A stretch of DNA of 39,057 nucleotides from DATEVL01 sp035471625 (lineage in GTDB: Bacteria; Chloroflexota; Anaerolineae; Anaerolineales; E44-bin32): NCBI GenBank assembly GCA_035471625.1, contig DATIPT010000173.1, positions 1-39,057 on the forward strand. The letters run 5' to 3'. The notes beneath the pieces are model-generated. The model was not told the DNA's origin. It did not search any database and saw only the letters and a list, made by a program, of their open reading frames with translations. Shown piece by piece: positions 16,316 to 23,859 of the stretch (its first letter is position 1; each line of letters opens with the position of its first letter). A program made the position numbers and the translations under genes.

Positions 16316-17065
16316 ATGCTGTTTGCCGAGGAACATGGCGGCGGATCCACGGGTCCGCCGCTTGTCTTGATCCACGGGGCCGGCGGCAATCGGCTGGTCT
16401 GGCCGTCGGCGTTGCGGCGGCTATCCGGTGCGCATGTCTTCGCCGTCGACCTGCCGGGCCACGGGAAGTCGCCGCCGATCCTCGATGTCCGGATCGAATC
16501 CTATGCCGACCATCTAGAGGCCTGGCGGGTCGGCGCCGGGGTGGGGCCGGTCGTGCTCGCCGGCCACTCGATGGGAGCGGCCGTCGCCCTGACGGTCGCG
16601 CTGCAAGCGCCGTCCGGCGTAGCCGGCCTGGCCTTGATCGGGAGCGGACCAAGTCTGCCGGTCAATCCGGCCTTGCTCGAGCGGACGGCCCAGGAAACCA
16701 CGTTCACGAGTGCGGTCGAAGATATCCTTGCATGGTCCTTCGCCCCGGAAGCATCTTCCCGGTGGATCGATCTGGTCCGCACCCGGATGATCGAATCAGG
16801 ACCAGCCCAGCTTCACGCCGATCTTGCGGCGTGCAACGCGTTCGACCTGACCAATCGTCTTGGCGAGATCGCCGCGCCGAGCCTCGTGGTCGTGGGATCG
16901 AACGATCGGATGGTGCGGCCCCGCCAAGCCGAAGCGCTGCAGGCCGGCCTCCCGCGAGCGCGCCTGGCGACCGTCGAAGGCTCCGGTCACATGGTGATGC
17001 TGGAGGACCCAGCCGCCGTGACCGAGCTCCTGCGAGCGTTCCTCACCGAAATCGCCGCGGCTTGA
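16316..17065 (+). CDS. Alpha/beta-hydrolase
   Basis: A 249-residue hydrolase with a complete catalytic triad: nucleophile Ser85 in GHSMGA (83-88), Asp197 (GSNDRMV) and His225 (GSGHMVMLEDP). The oxyanion region is HGAGGNRLVW (20-29). A cap of moderate size lies between about 115 and 180. Start ATG 16316 is preceded by GGAGGGCGGC. It closes the run that began with the histidine kinase and is convergent with rdgB. Substrate unknown: esterase, lipase or C-C hydrolase activity are all compatible. Confidence 0.85.
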   Translation: MLFAEEHGGGSTGPPLVLIHGAGGNRLVWPSALRRLSGAHVFAVDLPGHGKSPPILDVRIESYADHLEAWRVGAGVGPVVLAGHSMGAAVALTVALQAPSGVAGLALIGSGPSLPVNPALLERTAQETTFTSAVEDILAWSFAPEASSRWIDLVRTRMIESGPAQLHADLAACNAFDLTNRLGEIAAPSLVVVGSNDRMVRPRQAEALQAGLPRARLATVEGSGHMVMLEDPAAVTELLRAFLTEIAAA

Positions 17066-17107
17066 GACGCGACTCGGGCCCAGACGCGAGAATCGAGCTG
17101 CCAAGGA

Positions 17108-17716
17108 CTAGCCGGTGAGCGGGGCTCCCGACAGGGCGCCTTCCCGAAGTGCCCGCCGGAGATCGGCGACGGCGCGGGCTCGATGGCTCACCACGTTCTT
17201 CTCGGCAAGACGTAGTTCGGCCATCGTGCGCCTGGTGCCGGTCACGAGGAAGATCGGGTCGTAGCCGAAGCCGTGCTCGCCGCGCGCCTCGGGGATGATT
17301 TCCCCCTCACAGGTTCCGTGCCCAACGGCCGATGCGCCGTCGGGCGAGGCGAGCACGATCGAGCATCGGAAGCGTGCCGCCCAAGGTCGCGGGAAGGGGG
17401 CGAGGCGGGCAAGCAGTTTTCGGCGGCGGGTCTCGTCATCGCCGGCAAGGCGCGCCGATCGGACGCCCGGGGCCCCGTTGAGGGCGTCGACCTCGAGCCC
17501 GGTATCGTCGGCGAGGGTCCACAGCCCGGAGGCCGCAGCGTAGGCGGCCGCCTTGGTGAGGGCGATCTCCGCATAGCTGTCTCCGTCCTCGGGAACCGTG
17601 AGGTCGAGCCTCAGCTCCGCTAGGTCCGTCAGGGGCGCCCCGGCGCCCAGGACGAGGGCCCGGAGTTCGGCGAGCTTTCCAGGGTTCGTCGTGGCGAGCA
17701 GCAAGAGGCCGGGCAT
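17108..17716 (-). CDS. rdgB: Non-canonical purine NTP pyrophosphatase (RdgB/HAM1)
   Basis: A 202-residue enzyme that hydrolyses dITP, ITP and XTP to monophosphates, keeping damaged purines out of DNA and RNA. It shows all family signatures in order: LLLLATTNPGKLAEL (N-terminal substrate loop), TLADDTGLEVDALNGAPGVRSAR (about 67-89), GFGYDPIF, and EKNVVSHRARA near the C-terminus. Length is normal. Start ATG 17716. A possible minus-strand -10 (TACTAT, 17751..17746) lies 29 bases upstream. It is divergent from the yceD-sigA pair. Confidence 0.92.
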   Translation of the reverse strand: MPGLLLLATTNPGKLAELRALVLGAGAPLTDLAELRLDLTVPEDGDSYAEIALTKAAAYAAASGLWTLADDTGLEVDALNGAPGVRSARLAGDDETRRRKLLARLAPFPRPWAARFRCSIVLASPDGASAVGHGTCEGEIIPEARGEHGFGYDPIFLVTGTRRTMAELRLAEKNVVSHRARAVADLRRALREGALSGAPLTG

Positions 17717-17851
17717 AGGCGGTAGGCGGGGGTTCGGCTACTCGAATAGTACCAAAGAACAACTTGTGGCAGCCACTCGTGGCCATGAAGCGTATGTGGG
17801 GGTCATGGGGCGCCCGAACAGCCTGTTATGTTACGTATTAATTTGCACTTG

Positions 17852-17881
17852 TTGACGCACACTCGGTTTGCGTGCTATAAT
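17852..17881 (+). promoter_or_regulatory. Strong sigma-70-type promoter upstream of yceD-sigA
   Basis: TTGACG (17852-17857), an 18-base spacer and an extended TGC-TATAAT (17876-17881). This is among the best promoter matches in the window. The expected transcription start is near 17888, about 35 bases before the proposed CTG start of yceD. Confidence 0.8.
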
Positions 17882-17922
17882 CCGCGAGCTTTCCGGTAAC
17901 CCATCTTGCGGCGGGTGAGCTT

Positions 17923-18435
17923 CTGACCCAAAGACCGCTGTGCCTGAACGTAGGTTTTCTGCTCCACCAGACGTTGGGGTACAGCCGCACCTTCGATTTT
18001 GAGGTCCCCCACGTCCAGGTCGGCGATGACTTGGACGTTTCGGATTTGCACGGGGAGTTGCGCCTGACCCGGACCGCCCAGGGCCTGTATGCCTCGGGGG
18101 GCCTGAAGGCCTCCAGCCAGGCCGAGTGCGTGCGCTGCCTTTCACCGTTCGAACAGATCCTGACCGTGACCTACGACGACCTGTTCGTCTACCCCCCGGA
18201 TCGGGCGATGGATCCGCTTCTGGCCGTGCCGGAGACCGGGCTCCTGGACCTGGCTCCTCTGACCCGGGAATACCTGCTCCTGGACACGCCGCTTCGGCCG
18301 CTGTGCCGACCGGACTGCCGCGGGCTGTGCCCGGAGTGCGGAGTCAATCGGAACGAGACCGCGTGCGATCACGAGGCATCGGCGGTCGATCCCCGGATGG
18401 AAGGGTTGCGGGCCCTGCTGGACGACTCGGCCTAG
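17923..18435 (+). CDS. yceD: YceD/DUF177 family protein, apparent non-canonical start
   Basis: DUF177 proteins are linked in other bacteria to 23S rRNA accumulation and ribosome assembly. The sequence shows the conserved core (LRLTRTAQGLYASGGL, CVRCLSPFEQ) and the Cys-rich tail CRPDCRGLCPECGVN. The family's conserved N-terminus, here PLCLNVGFLLHQTLGYSR, lies upstream of the first usual start codon (TTG 17974). No in-frame ATG, GTG or TTG exists between the stop at 17878-17880 and 17974, so I place the start at CTG 17923, with GGTGAG just before it. A sequencing error or a truncated start at 17974 are alternatives. It is followed by sigA rather than the more usual rpmF. Confidence 0.75.
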   Translation: MTQRPLCLNVGFLLHQTLGYSRTFDFEVPHVQVGDDLDVSDLHGELRLTRTAQGLYASGGLKASSQAECVRCLSPFEQILTVTYDDLFVYPPDRAMDPLLAVPETGLLDLAPLTREYLLLDTPLRPLCRPDCRGLCPECGVNRNETACDHEASAVDPRMEGLRALLDDSA

Positions 18436-18490
18436 CCGGGCCGGCGAGCAGGGATCGCGGCAGACCGGGAGAACTTGGAGGGCCGCGGGA

Positions 18491-19666
18491 ATGAGTTCGG
18501 TCAAGAACCGTTGGCAGCGTCGGGAGGCCCTGGCCACGCTCCTCGAGAAGGGGGACGAGCAGGGCTACCTGACGGCCGCTGATGTACTGACGGTCTTTCC
18601 GGATCTCGAAGACTCGAACGAGCGGATGGACCGCCTGCAGGCGTTCTTCCGCGGCGCCGGGATCGAGATCTATCAACATCCACAAGACGTGCCGGCGAAT
18701 CTGCGCCCAGAACCCTCGTCGGAGGCGGCTGACTCCTTCGACCTGAGCGCCATTTCCACCGATGACACCGTCGGCCTGTACCTCAAGGAGATGTCACGCG
18801 TCCCGCTCCTGACGGTCGACGAGGAGGTCTCGCTGGCCAAGCGCATCGAGCGCGGCCGGAAGGCCGAGGCGCGCCTGGCACGGCTGAACGGCAACGTCAC
18901 CGCCAAGAAGCGGGCCGAGTACCAGGGCCAGATCCAGGATATGCGCATGGCCCGCGATCACTTGATCAAGGCCAACACACGCCTCGTCGTCAGCATCGCC
19001 AAGCGCTACATGGGGCGTGGGGTGCCGTTCCTCGATTTGATCCAGGAGGGCAACCTGGGCCTGATGAAAGCCGTCGAGAAGTTTGACTACCAGCGCGGCT
19101 TCCGCTTCTCGACCTACGCCACCTGGTGGATCCGCCAGACGATCACCCGGGCGATCGCCGACCAGGGCCGGACGATCCGTGTCCCGGTCCACATGTCCGA
19201 TCGCATTCGGCGCTTGTACAAGGTCGCCCGGGAGCTCGAGCAGGATATGGGCCGCAAGGCCTCGCCGGAAGAGATCGCCCACGAGATGGACACCGACGCC
19301 CGCAAAGTCCAGTGGATGATGCGGGTCTCGTGGCGGCCGCTCTCCCTGGAGACGCCAGTGGGCGAGGAGGAAGATTCCGAGTTGGGGGCGTTCGTCGAGG
19401 ACGAGACCACCCCCACGCCGACGCAGACCGCCTATCAGAATCTGTTGCGCGACAAGATCGAGGACGTCCTGGCAACGCTCAGCCCCCGCGAGGCCCGCAT
19501 CCTGCGGCTGCGCTTCGGGCTGCACAACGGACGATCGTACACGCTCGAGGAGGTCGGCCAGAAGTTCGGGCTGACCCGTGAGCGCATCCGCCAGATCGAG
19601 GGCAAGGCCTTGCGCCGCCTGCGCCATCCACGCCGGGCGCGCCAGCTACGCGACTACTTGAGCTAG
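18491..19666 (+). CDS. rpoD: Primary RNA polymerase sigma factor (SigA/RpoD)
   Basis: A 391-residue group-1-like sigma factor. A region 1.1-like domain lies at about 8-65 (EALATLLEKGDEQGYLTAADVLTVFPD), then region 1.2 (93-122), regions 2.1-2.4 (about 155-235, with FLDLIQEGNLGLMKAVEKFDY, RFSTYATWWIRQTITRAI), region 3 and region 4.2 ending in FGLTRERIRQIEGKALRRLRHP. It recognises -35 TTGACA and -10 TATAAT promoters, consistent with those found in the window. The start ATG 18491 has GGAGG upstream. It shares the strong promoter before yceD, 55 bases away. A close group-2 paralogue cannot be excluded, but region 1.1 favours the housekeeping factor. Confidence 0.9.
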   Translation: MSSVKNRWQRREALATLLEKGDEQGYLTAADVLTVFPDLEDSNERMDRLQAFFRGAGIEIYQHPQDVPANLRPEPSSEAADSFDLSAISTDDTVGLYLKEMSRVPLLTVDEEVSLAKRIERGRKAEARLARLNGNVTAKKRAEYQGQIQDMRMARDHLIKANTRLVVSIAKRYMGRGVPFLDLIQEGNLGLMKAVEKFDYQRGFRFSTYATWWIRQTITRAIADQGRTIRVPVHMSDRIRRLYKVARELEQDMGRKASPEEIAHEMDTDARKVQWMMRVSWRPLSLETPVGEEEDSELGAFVEDETTPTPTQTAYQNLLRDKIEDVLATLSPREARILRLRFGLHNGRSYTLEEVGQKFGLTRERIRQIEGKALRRLRHPRRARQLRDYLS

Positions 19667-19698
19667 TCCTCCTGGAGCTCGACACCTGCGCAAGGAAG

Positions 19699-19724
19699 AG
19701 GGGCGGAGCCAATGCTTCGCCCCT
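19699..19724. terminator. Hairpin between sigA and pncC
   Basis: An 11-bp stem (AGGGGCGGAGC at 19699-19709 with 19714-19724; one G-T pair) and a 4-base loop lie between two convergent genes. A T-run is nearly absent, so termination efficiency is uncertain. Confidence 0.6.
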
Positions 19725-19756
19725 TCGCTATCATGGCCAGTCTGTGTTCGTCGAAA

Positions 19757-20236
19757 TCAGGTGCGGCCGAGAGAGGCTAGCAGCATCTGCAGCGCGGCCT
19801 CGGCCGAGAGCCGCTTGTTCTCGTCGCGGTCGCCGCTCCAGGTGTGTTGCTCGGCCTGCTCCTCGTCGCGGGTGCTGATGGCGATCCAGGTCAGACCCAC
19901 GGGCTTGTCGGGGAGGCCTCCGGTCGGGCCGGCGATCCCGGTCACCGCGATGCCGATGTCGGCGCCGAGAGCCATGCGAGCGCCGCGTGCCATCTCGAGA
20001 CAGGTCTCCCGGCTCACCGCCCCATGCTCGTACAGAGTCTGATGATGGACCCCGAGCAGGCGTTCCTTGGCCTCGTACGCGTAGGCGACAATCCCGCCGA
20101 GGAAGTAGTCCGACGAGCCGGGCACGTTGGTCAGACGATGTCCGATCAGGCCGCCGGTGCAGGATTCGGCCACCGCCAGGGTCAGGCCGCGGCGGCGCAG
20201 GGCCAGACCGACTTGCGCCTCCAGGGACTCGCTCAT
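19757..20236 (-). CDS. pncC: Nicotinamide-nucleotide amidase (PncC/CinA C-terminal type)
   Basis: A 159-residue enzyme of the CinA C-terminal family, which deamidates nicotinamide mononucleotide to nicotinic acid mononucleotide in pyridine nucleotide recycling. Key features are AVAESCTGGLIGHRLTNVPGS (21-41, with the catalytic Ser25 and neighbours), GGIVAYAYEAKERLLGV and the ligand loop AVTGIAGPTGG. It is the stand-alone form without the N-terminal CinA domain. The start is ATG 20236, with GGAGGCGAGAGG upstream. It is divergent from xseA. Confidence 0.88.
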   Translation of the reverse strand: MSESLEAQVGLALRRRGLTLAVAESCTGGLIGHRLTNVPGSSDYFLGGIVAYAYEAKERLLGVHHQTLYEHGAVSRETCLEMARGARMALGADIGIAVTGIAGPTGGLPDKPVGLTWIAISTRDEEQAEQHTWSGDRDENKRLSAEAALQMLLASLGRT

Positions 20237-20334
20237 CCTCTCGCCTCCACGCTTCGACCGCAATGCCTGATTCTATCCCTGCTTCGTGACCACGGACCCG
20301 GATGGAATCCCCCGTCCAGGGGACGCCCTTCTCG

Positions 20335-20363
20335 TTGACACGCCGCGCGGCGGCAAGTATCCT
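20335..20363 (+). promoter_or_regulatory. Promoter of xseA, leaderless layout
   Basis: A perfect TTGACA (20335-20340), a 17-base spacer and TATCCT (20358-20363). The -10 box ends six bases before the ATG at 20370, so the transcript should start at or within the start codon. Confidence 0.8.
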
Positions 20364-20369
20364 CGCTGC

Positions 20370-21593
20370 ATGAGTCAGCTTTCCTTCCTCCGACTCGGCG
20401 ATCACACCTGGTCGGTGGCGGACCTCACCCGCTACCTCCGGCAGATGCTCGAGGGGGACTACCGGCTGCAGGACGTGTGGGTGACCGGCGAGGTCTCTAA
20501 CCTCTCGCGGCCGGCCTCCGGTCATATCTACTTCACCATCAAGGACGCCGAGGCCTCGCTCAAGTGCGTCATGTGGAAGACGGACGCCCTTCGCCATCCG
20601 GGGCTGCCGCGCGAAGGGGAGGCGCTGGAAGTCCATGGACATATCGGCCTGTACGAGATCGCTGGCCAGTACCAGTTGTACGCCGATCGAATGCGGCCGG
20701 CCGGCGAAGGCCAGCTGTTCCAGGCGTTTCTGCGGCTGAAAGCGCAGCTCGAGTCCGAGGGCCTGTTCCGACCGGATCGCAAGCGCCCGCTTCCCGATTG
20801 GCCGCAGCGCATCGGCATTGTTACATCGCCGGCCGCGGCGGCGCTGCGCGATGTCGTCCACGTCCTGCGGCGCCGGTTCCCGTTGGCCGAAGTGGTCCTC
20901 GCCCCGACCGCAGTCCAGGGCGATGAAGCGCCGCAGGGAATCGTCTCCGCACTGGCCTCTCTCAACCGCCACGTCCGACCGGACGTCATTCTGCTCGTCC
21001 GCGGGGGCGGATCGCTGGAAGATCTGGCGGCCTTCAACGATGAGACCGTCGCCCGGGCCGTCGCCGCCTCCGAGGCGCCCGTCGTCAGCGGCGTCGGTCA
21101 CGAGACCGACTTCACGATCGTCGATTTCGTCGCCGATCTGCGGGCCCCCACGCCCTCGGCCGCGGCCGAGATCGCCACGCCGGACCGCTTCGAACTGACG
21201 GAGGCCATCGCCGGGTTGCGGCGGCGCCAGGGCCGCGCCCTAGGCCAGGCGCTGATGGAGGCGCGCGGGGACATCGCCGCGCTCCGGTCGACGTTGAGGA
21301 CCCTCTCACCGCGCGCCGTCGTCGCCAACGCGCGCCAGCGCCTGGATGACCTGCACGGCCGCGGGCTCCGTGCCATGCGGGCGCGGCTGCGGCTTCGCCG
21401 AGAGGCGACGGCCGGCCTGCGCCAGACCCTGCGGGCCGTCGGACCGGAAGCGGTGCTGGCCCGGGGCTATGCGATCGTCCGGCTAGCCGACTCGGGCGCG
21501 GTCGTGAAATCAACCCGCCAGGCCAAGTCGGGCGATCGGCTCGAGATCCGCGTCCACGATGGAAGCTTCCCGGCGACCACCGGAGAAAAGTGA
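20370..21593 (+). CDS. xseA: Exodeoxyribonuclease VII large subunit
   Basis: A 407-residue catalytic subunit that degrades single-stranded DNA in both directions. An N-terminal OB-fold (about 10-110: VTGEVSNLSRPASGHIYFTIKDAEASLKC region) is followed by the catalytic domain with GIVTSPAAAALRDVVHVLRRR, LLVRGGGSLEDLAAFND and GVGHETDFTIVDFVADLRAPTPSAAAE, then a coiled-coil arm and a C-terminal LARGYAIV motif. The open frame extends upstream to 20286, but the promoter elements lie inside that stretch, so ATG 20370 is the start. Slightly shorter than E. coli XseA. xseB follows at once. Confidence 0.93.
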   Translation: MSQLSFLRLGDHTWSVADLTRYLRQMLEGDYRLQDVWVTGEVSNLSRPASGHIYFTIKDAEASLKCVMWKTDALRHPGLPREGEALEVHGHIGLYEIAGQYQLYADRMRPAGEGQLFQAFLRLKAQLESEGLFRPDRKRPLPDWPQRIGIVTSPAAAALRDVVHVLRRRFPLAEVVLAPTAVQGDEAPQGIVSALASLNRHVRPDVILLVRGGGSLEDLAAFNDETVARAVAASEAPVVSGVGHETDFTIVDFVADLRAPTPSAAAEIATPDRFELTEAIAGLRRRQGRALGQALMEARGDIAALRSTLRTLSPRAVVANARQRLDDLHGRGLRAMRARLRLRREATAGLRQTLRAVGPEAVLARGYAIVRLADSGAVVKSTRQAKSGDRLEIRVHDGSFPATTGEK

Positions 21594-21601
21594 GGACAGC
21601 G

Positions 21602-21853
21602 ATGGCCAAGGCCCGTCCCAAAGACCCCGACGACCTGACCTACGAGCAGGCGTTCGGCGAACTTCAGGAGGTCGTCACGCGCCTTGAGAGCGGGGATCTC
21701 GATCTTGAGGAATCGATGTCGCTCTTCGAGCGCGGCCAGGTCCTAGCCAATCGTTGCACCATGCTGCTCGAGCAAGCCGAGCTCCGCCTGCGCCAGTTGG
21801 TTCCAGATGAGGGGGCCGGGTACGTGGAAGAAGACCTCGAGTTCGACGAGTAG
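21602..21853 (+). CDS. xseB: Exodeoxyribonuclease VII small subunit
   Basis: An 83-residue helical protein with the family pattern LTYEQAFGELQEVVTRLESGDLDLEESMSLFERG then ANRCTMLLEQAELRLRQL, which wraps the XseA coiled coil. I take ATG 21602 as start because GAGGA lies six bases upstream; a GTG at 21590 overlapping the xseA stop would add four residues. It is directly downstream of xseA, as is usual. Confidence 0.92.
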   Translation: MAKARPKDPDDLTYEQAFGELQEVVTRLESGDLDLEESMSLFERGQVLANRCTMLLEQAELRLRQLVPDEGAGYVEEDLEFDE

Positions 21854-21916
21854 TCAGCCGGCCGGATCGGAGACGGAGGGCTCGCACCGGCGTCGAAGGC
21901 CGGCCTGCCTCCAGCG

Positions 21917-23485
21917 CTATGGGATCCGGCGTCGCGGCAAGATCATCTGCGGCAGTTGTTCGGCCTCCGGCGCCCGCAGCAGGCGGGCCACCGCGTAGTA
22001 CAAAGCTCCGCCCAGCGCCACGCCCCCCAGGCCGACCCACACATCTGCCAATCCTTCGCTGGCACGGAGCCAAGCGAGGATTCCGATGGTCATCGCTGCG
22101 GAAGATCCGAGGGCGGCAAAGACGCCGCGCTGAATGGCAGACCAGGCCAGCCCGTCGAGGCGGCGGCGGATCAGGAGAATGAGGACAAGGGCCTCGACTC
22201 CGGTCGCCAGGCTGTTGGCGAGCGCCAGTCCGCCGACCGGCTTCCATCCGACGCCGGCGAAGACCGACGTCAGGGTCAGGCTGAGGATGATGTTGAGGCC
22301 CATCGCGCCCAGACTGACCAGAGTCGGGCGGAGCGTGTCCTTGAGGGAGAAGAACGCCCGGACGACGACCTCGAGGAGCGCATGGCCGGGGAGTCCGACG
22401 GCATACCACAGCAAGGCCCAGGCGACGAGTTCGGTCGACTCGGGGGTGAAGGCGCCCCGCTCGAAGAGCATGGCCACGATCGGCGTCCGCAGCAGCATCA
22501 GCCCGAGGGTCGCGGGCAGCGCCAGGAAGAGCAACCCGCGCAACGTGCGCGCCAGCGAGGCGCGCAGTTCGCCGAACGCGCCGGCGGCGGCCTGGGCCGA
22601 GAACGTCGGCAGGGCGGCGATCGCCGTCGACTGCGCGATCAGCGCCTGAGGCATCAGCATGATCGTGAAGGCGTTCGTCAGGGCCGTCAGGCTCCCGGTC
22701 GGGAGCCCCGAGGCGATGATGGCGTTGACCAGGAAGTTGATCTCGACAATCCCGACGCTCAGCAGGCGCGGCGCCATCAGGCGGAAGACCTGGCGGACCG
22801 ACGGATTGCGCAGGCCCAACACCGGATGGTAGCGGGCCTGTCGGCGGCTCAATCCCGGAAGCTGAATGACGAGGTGCAGAGCCGCGCCGAAGACTGCTCC
22901 CCAGGCCAGCCCGTAGATCCCCAGGCGCGGCACGAAGAAGAGCACGCCGGCGATGACGCCCAGGTTGCTCATCGCTGGGGCCAGGGCCGGCAGCAGGAAG
23001 TGCTGGTGGGCATTCAGGATCCCCATCAGCAGACCGCTGGCGCCGAACAGGATCGGCGACAGGAGTAGGATCCGCAGAAGCTCCACGGTCAGATCGATCT
23101 GAACCGGATCGGTGAAGCCGGGAGCGATGAGGTGACGGACGAGCCACGGGGCGGCGACGAAGACGGCGGCGGCGAAGGCCGTCAGGCCGAGCAGGATCAG
23201 ATTGGTGACCGAGGATGCCAAGCGCCAGGCCCCCGGGCGATCGCCGTCCGTCAGCAGGCCGGTGAACGTCGGGACGAACGCCGACGCCAAGGCCCCGCCG
23301 GCGAGCAGGCTGAAGAGGAGGGTCGGCAGGCGGGCGGCGGCGAAGTAGGAATCGATCTCGGCGCCGGTGCCGAAAGTGCCCAGCACAAGCATCTGGCGCG
23401 CCAGCCCGGTCAGGTTGGCGATCAGGAAACCGAGCATCACCACGCCGGCGGCGCGAGCGATGCGCTGGTCGGCTGCGTTCATCAC
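21917..23485 (-). CDS. murJ: Lipid II flippase MurJ
   Basis: A 521-522-residue polytopic protein with about 14 hydrophobic segments. The N-terminus GVVMLGFLIANLTGLARQMLV matches MurJ proteins, and family motifs such as FGTGAEIDSYFAAARLPTLLFSLLAGGALASAFVPTF and LFERGAFTPEST are present. MurJ moves lipid II to the outer leaflet for peptidoglycan synthesis. Start GTG 23485 or ATG 23482; the -10 box is only 8-11 bases upstream. Convergent with xseB, divergent from the WDSGG-repeat gene. The long open frame surrounding it on the same strand in another register is a GC-rich shadow. Confidence 0.93.
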   Translation of the reverse strand: MMNAADQRIARAAGVVMLGFLIANLTGLARQMLVLGTFGTGAEIDSYFAAARLPTLLFSLLAGGALASAFVPTFTGLLTDGDRPGAWRLASSVTNLILLGLTAFAAAVFVAAPWLVRHLIAPGFTDPVQIDLTVELLRILLLSPILFGASGLLMGILNAHQHFLLPALAPAMSNLGVIAGVLFFVPRLGIYGLAWGAVFGAALHLVIQLPGLSRRQARYHPVLGLRNPSVRQVFRLMAPRLLSVGIVEINFLVNAIIASGLPTGSLTALTNAFTIMLMPQALIAQSTAIAALPTFSAQAAAGAFGELRASLARTLRGLLFLALPATLGLMLLRTPIVAMLFERGAFTPESTELVAWALLWYAVGLPGHALLEVVVRAFFSLKDTLRPTLVSLGAMGLNIILSLTLTSVFAGVGWKPVGGLALANSLATGVEALVLILLIRRRLDGLAWSAIQRGVFAALGSSAAMTIGILAWLRASEGLADVWVGLGGVALGGALYYAVARLLRAPEAEQLPQMILPRRRIP

Positions 23486-23493
23486 GGCGCCGG

Positions 23494-23499
23494 ATTATA
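23494..23499 (-). promoter_or_regulatory. -10 box of murJ, leaderless layout
   Basis: A perfect TATAAT on the minus strand (23499..23494) ends eight bases before GTG 23485 and 11 before ATG 23482. No good -35 hexamer is visible. Confidence 0.6.
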
Positions 23500-23527
23500 G
23501 TGGAACCCTCCTTGCGCCGCCTCGGAG

Positions 23528-23533
23528 TACAAT
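23528..23533 (+). promoter_or_regulatory. -10 box of the WDSGG-repeat gene, leaderless layout
   Basis: TACAAT (23528-23533) ends seven bases before GTG 23541. It faces the murJ -10 box 28 bases away, so the two polymerase footprints must overlap. Confidence 0.55.
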
Positions 23534-23540
23534 CATAGCC

Positions 23541-23852
23541 GTGACCCCCGCACGTCCCCTGCGCACGGTCGGCCTGATCCTCGTCATCCTCGGTCTGCTC
23601 GTGTTCATGTGCGGCGTCTGCTCCGTGGCGACCCCGCGGATCGGCTTCGGAGGCCCGTCGAGCGGGTGGGGGGACAGCTCGTGGGATTCGGGCGGCTGGG
23701 ACTTCGGCGGTTCCGACTCGGGCAGTTGGGATTCGGGCGACTGGGACTCGGGGGGCTGGGATTTCGGCGGTTCCGACTCGGGCAGTTGGGATTCGGGCGG
23801 CTGGGACTCCGGGGGCTGGGATTCCGGAGGCTCCGACAGCGGGGCATGGTAG
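23541..23852 (+). CDS. Membrane-anchored WDSGG-repeat protein
   Basis: A 103-residue protein. Residues 8-30 form a hydrophobic signal or anchor (TVGLILVILGLLVFMCGVC). From about residue 40 to the end it is built of Trp-Asp/Ser-Gly repeats of the type GGWDSGGSDSG, very rich in Gly, Ser, Asp and Trp, without Lys or Arg in the repeat. The repeat is encoded by a 60-bp tandem duplication. The start GTG 23541 fits the adjacent -10 box. It is followed eight bases later by the DUF4178 gene. I recognise no named family; an exported, acidic, low-complexity surface protein is the cautious reading. The cysteines do not form a convincing lipobox. Confidence 0.65.
   Translation: MTPARPLRTVGLILVILGLLVFMCGVCSVATPRIGFGGPSSGWGDSSWDSGGWDFGGSDSGSWDSGDWDSGGWDFGGSDSGSWDSGGWDSGGWDSGGSDSGAW
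23701..23850 (+). repeat. 60-bp tandem repeat encoding the WDSGG array
   Basis: 23701-23760 and 23761-23820 are direct copies differing at only about three positions; a degenerate partial copy follows to about 23850. Each unit encodes 20 residues (DFGGSDSGSWDSG plus a variable WDSGGW part). Confidence 0.85.
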
Positions 23853-23859
23853 CGGCGCG

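Noticed and set aside
17717..17850. Gap between rdgB and yceD searched for a tRNA or small RNA
   Set aside because: No cloverleaf, no CCA-end pattern and no strong hairpin; it is explained as a divergent promoter region.
21856..21906. Inverted GCCGGCC/GGCCGGC copies between xseB and murJ as a terminator
   Set aside because: The arms are short self-complementary words common in this GC-rich DNA, and the loop would exceed 30 bases.
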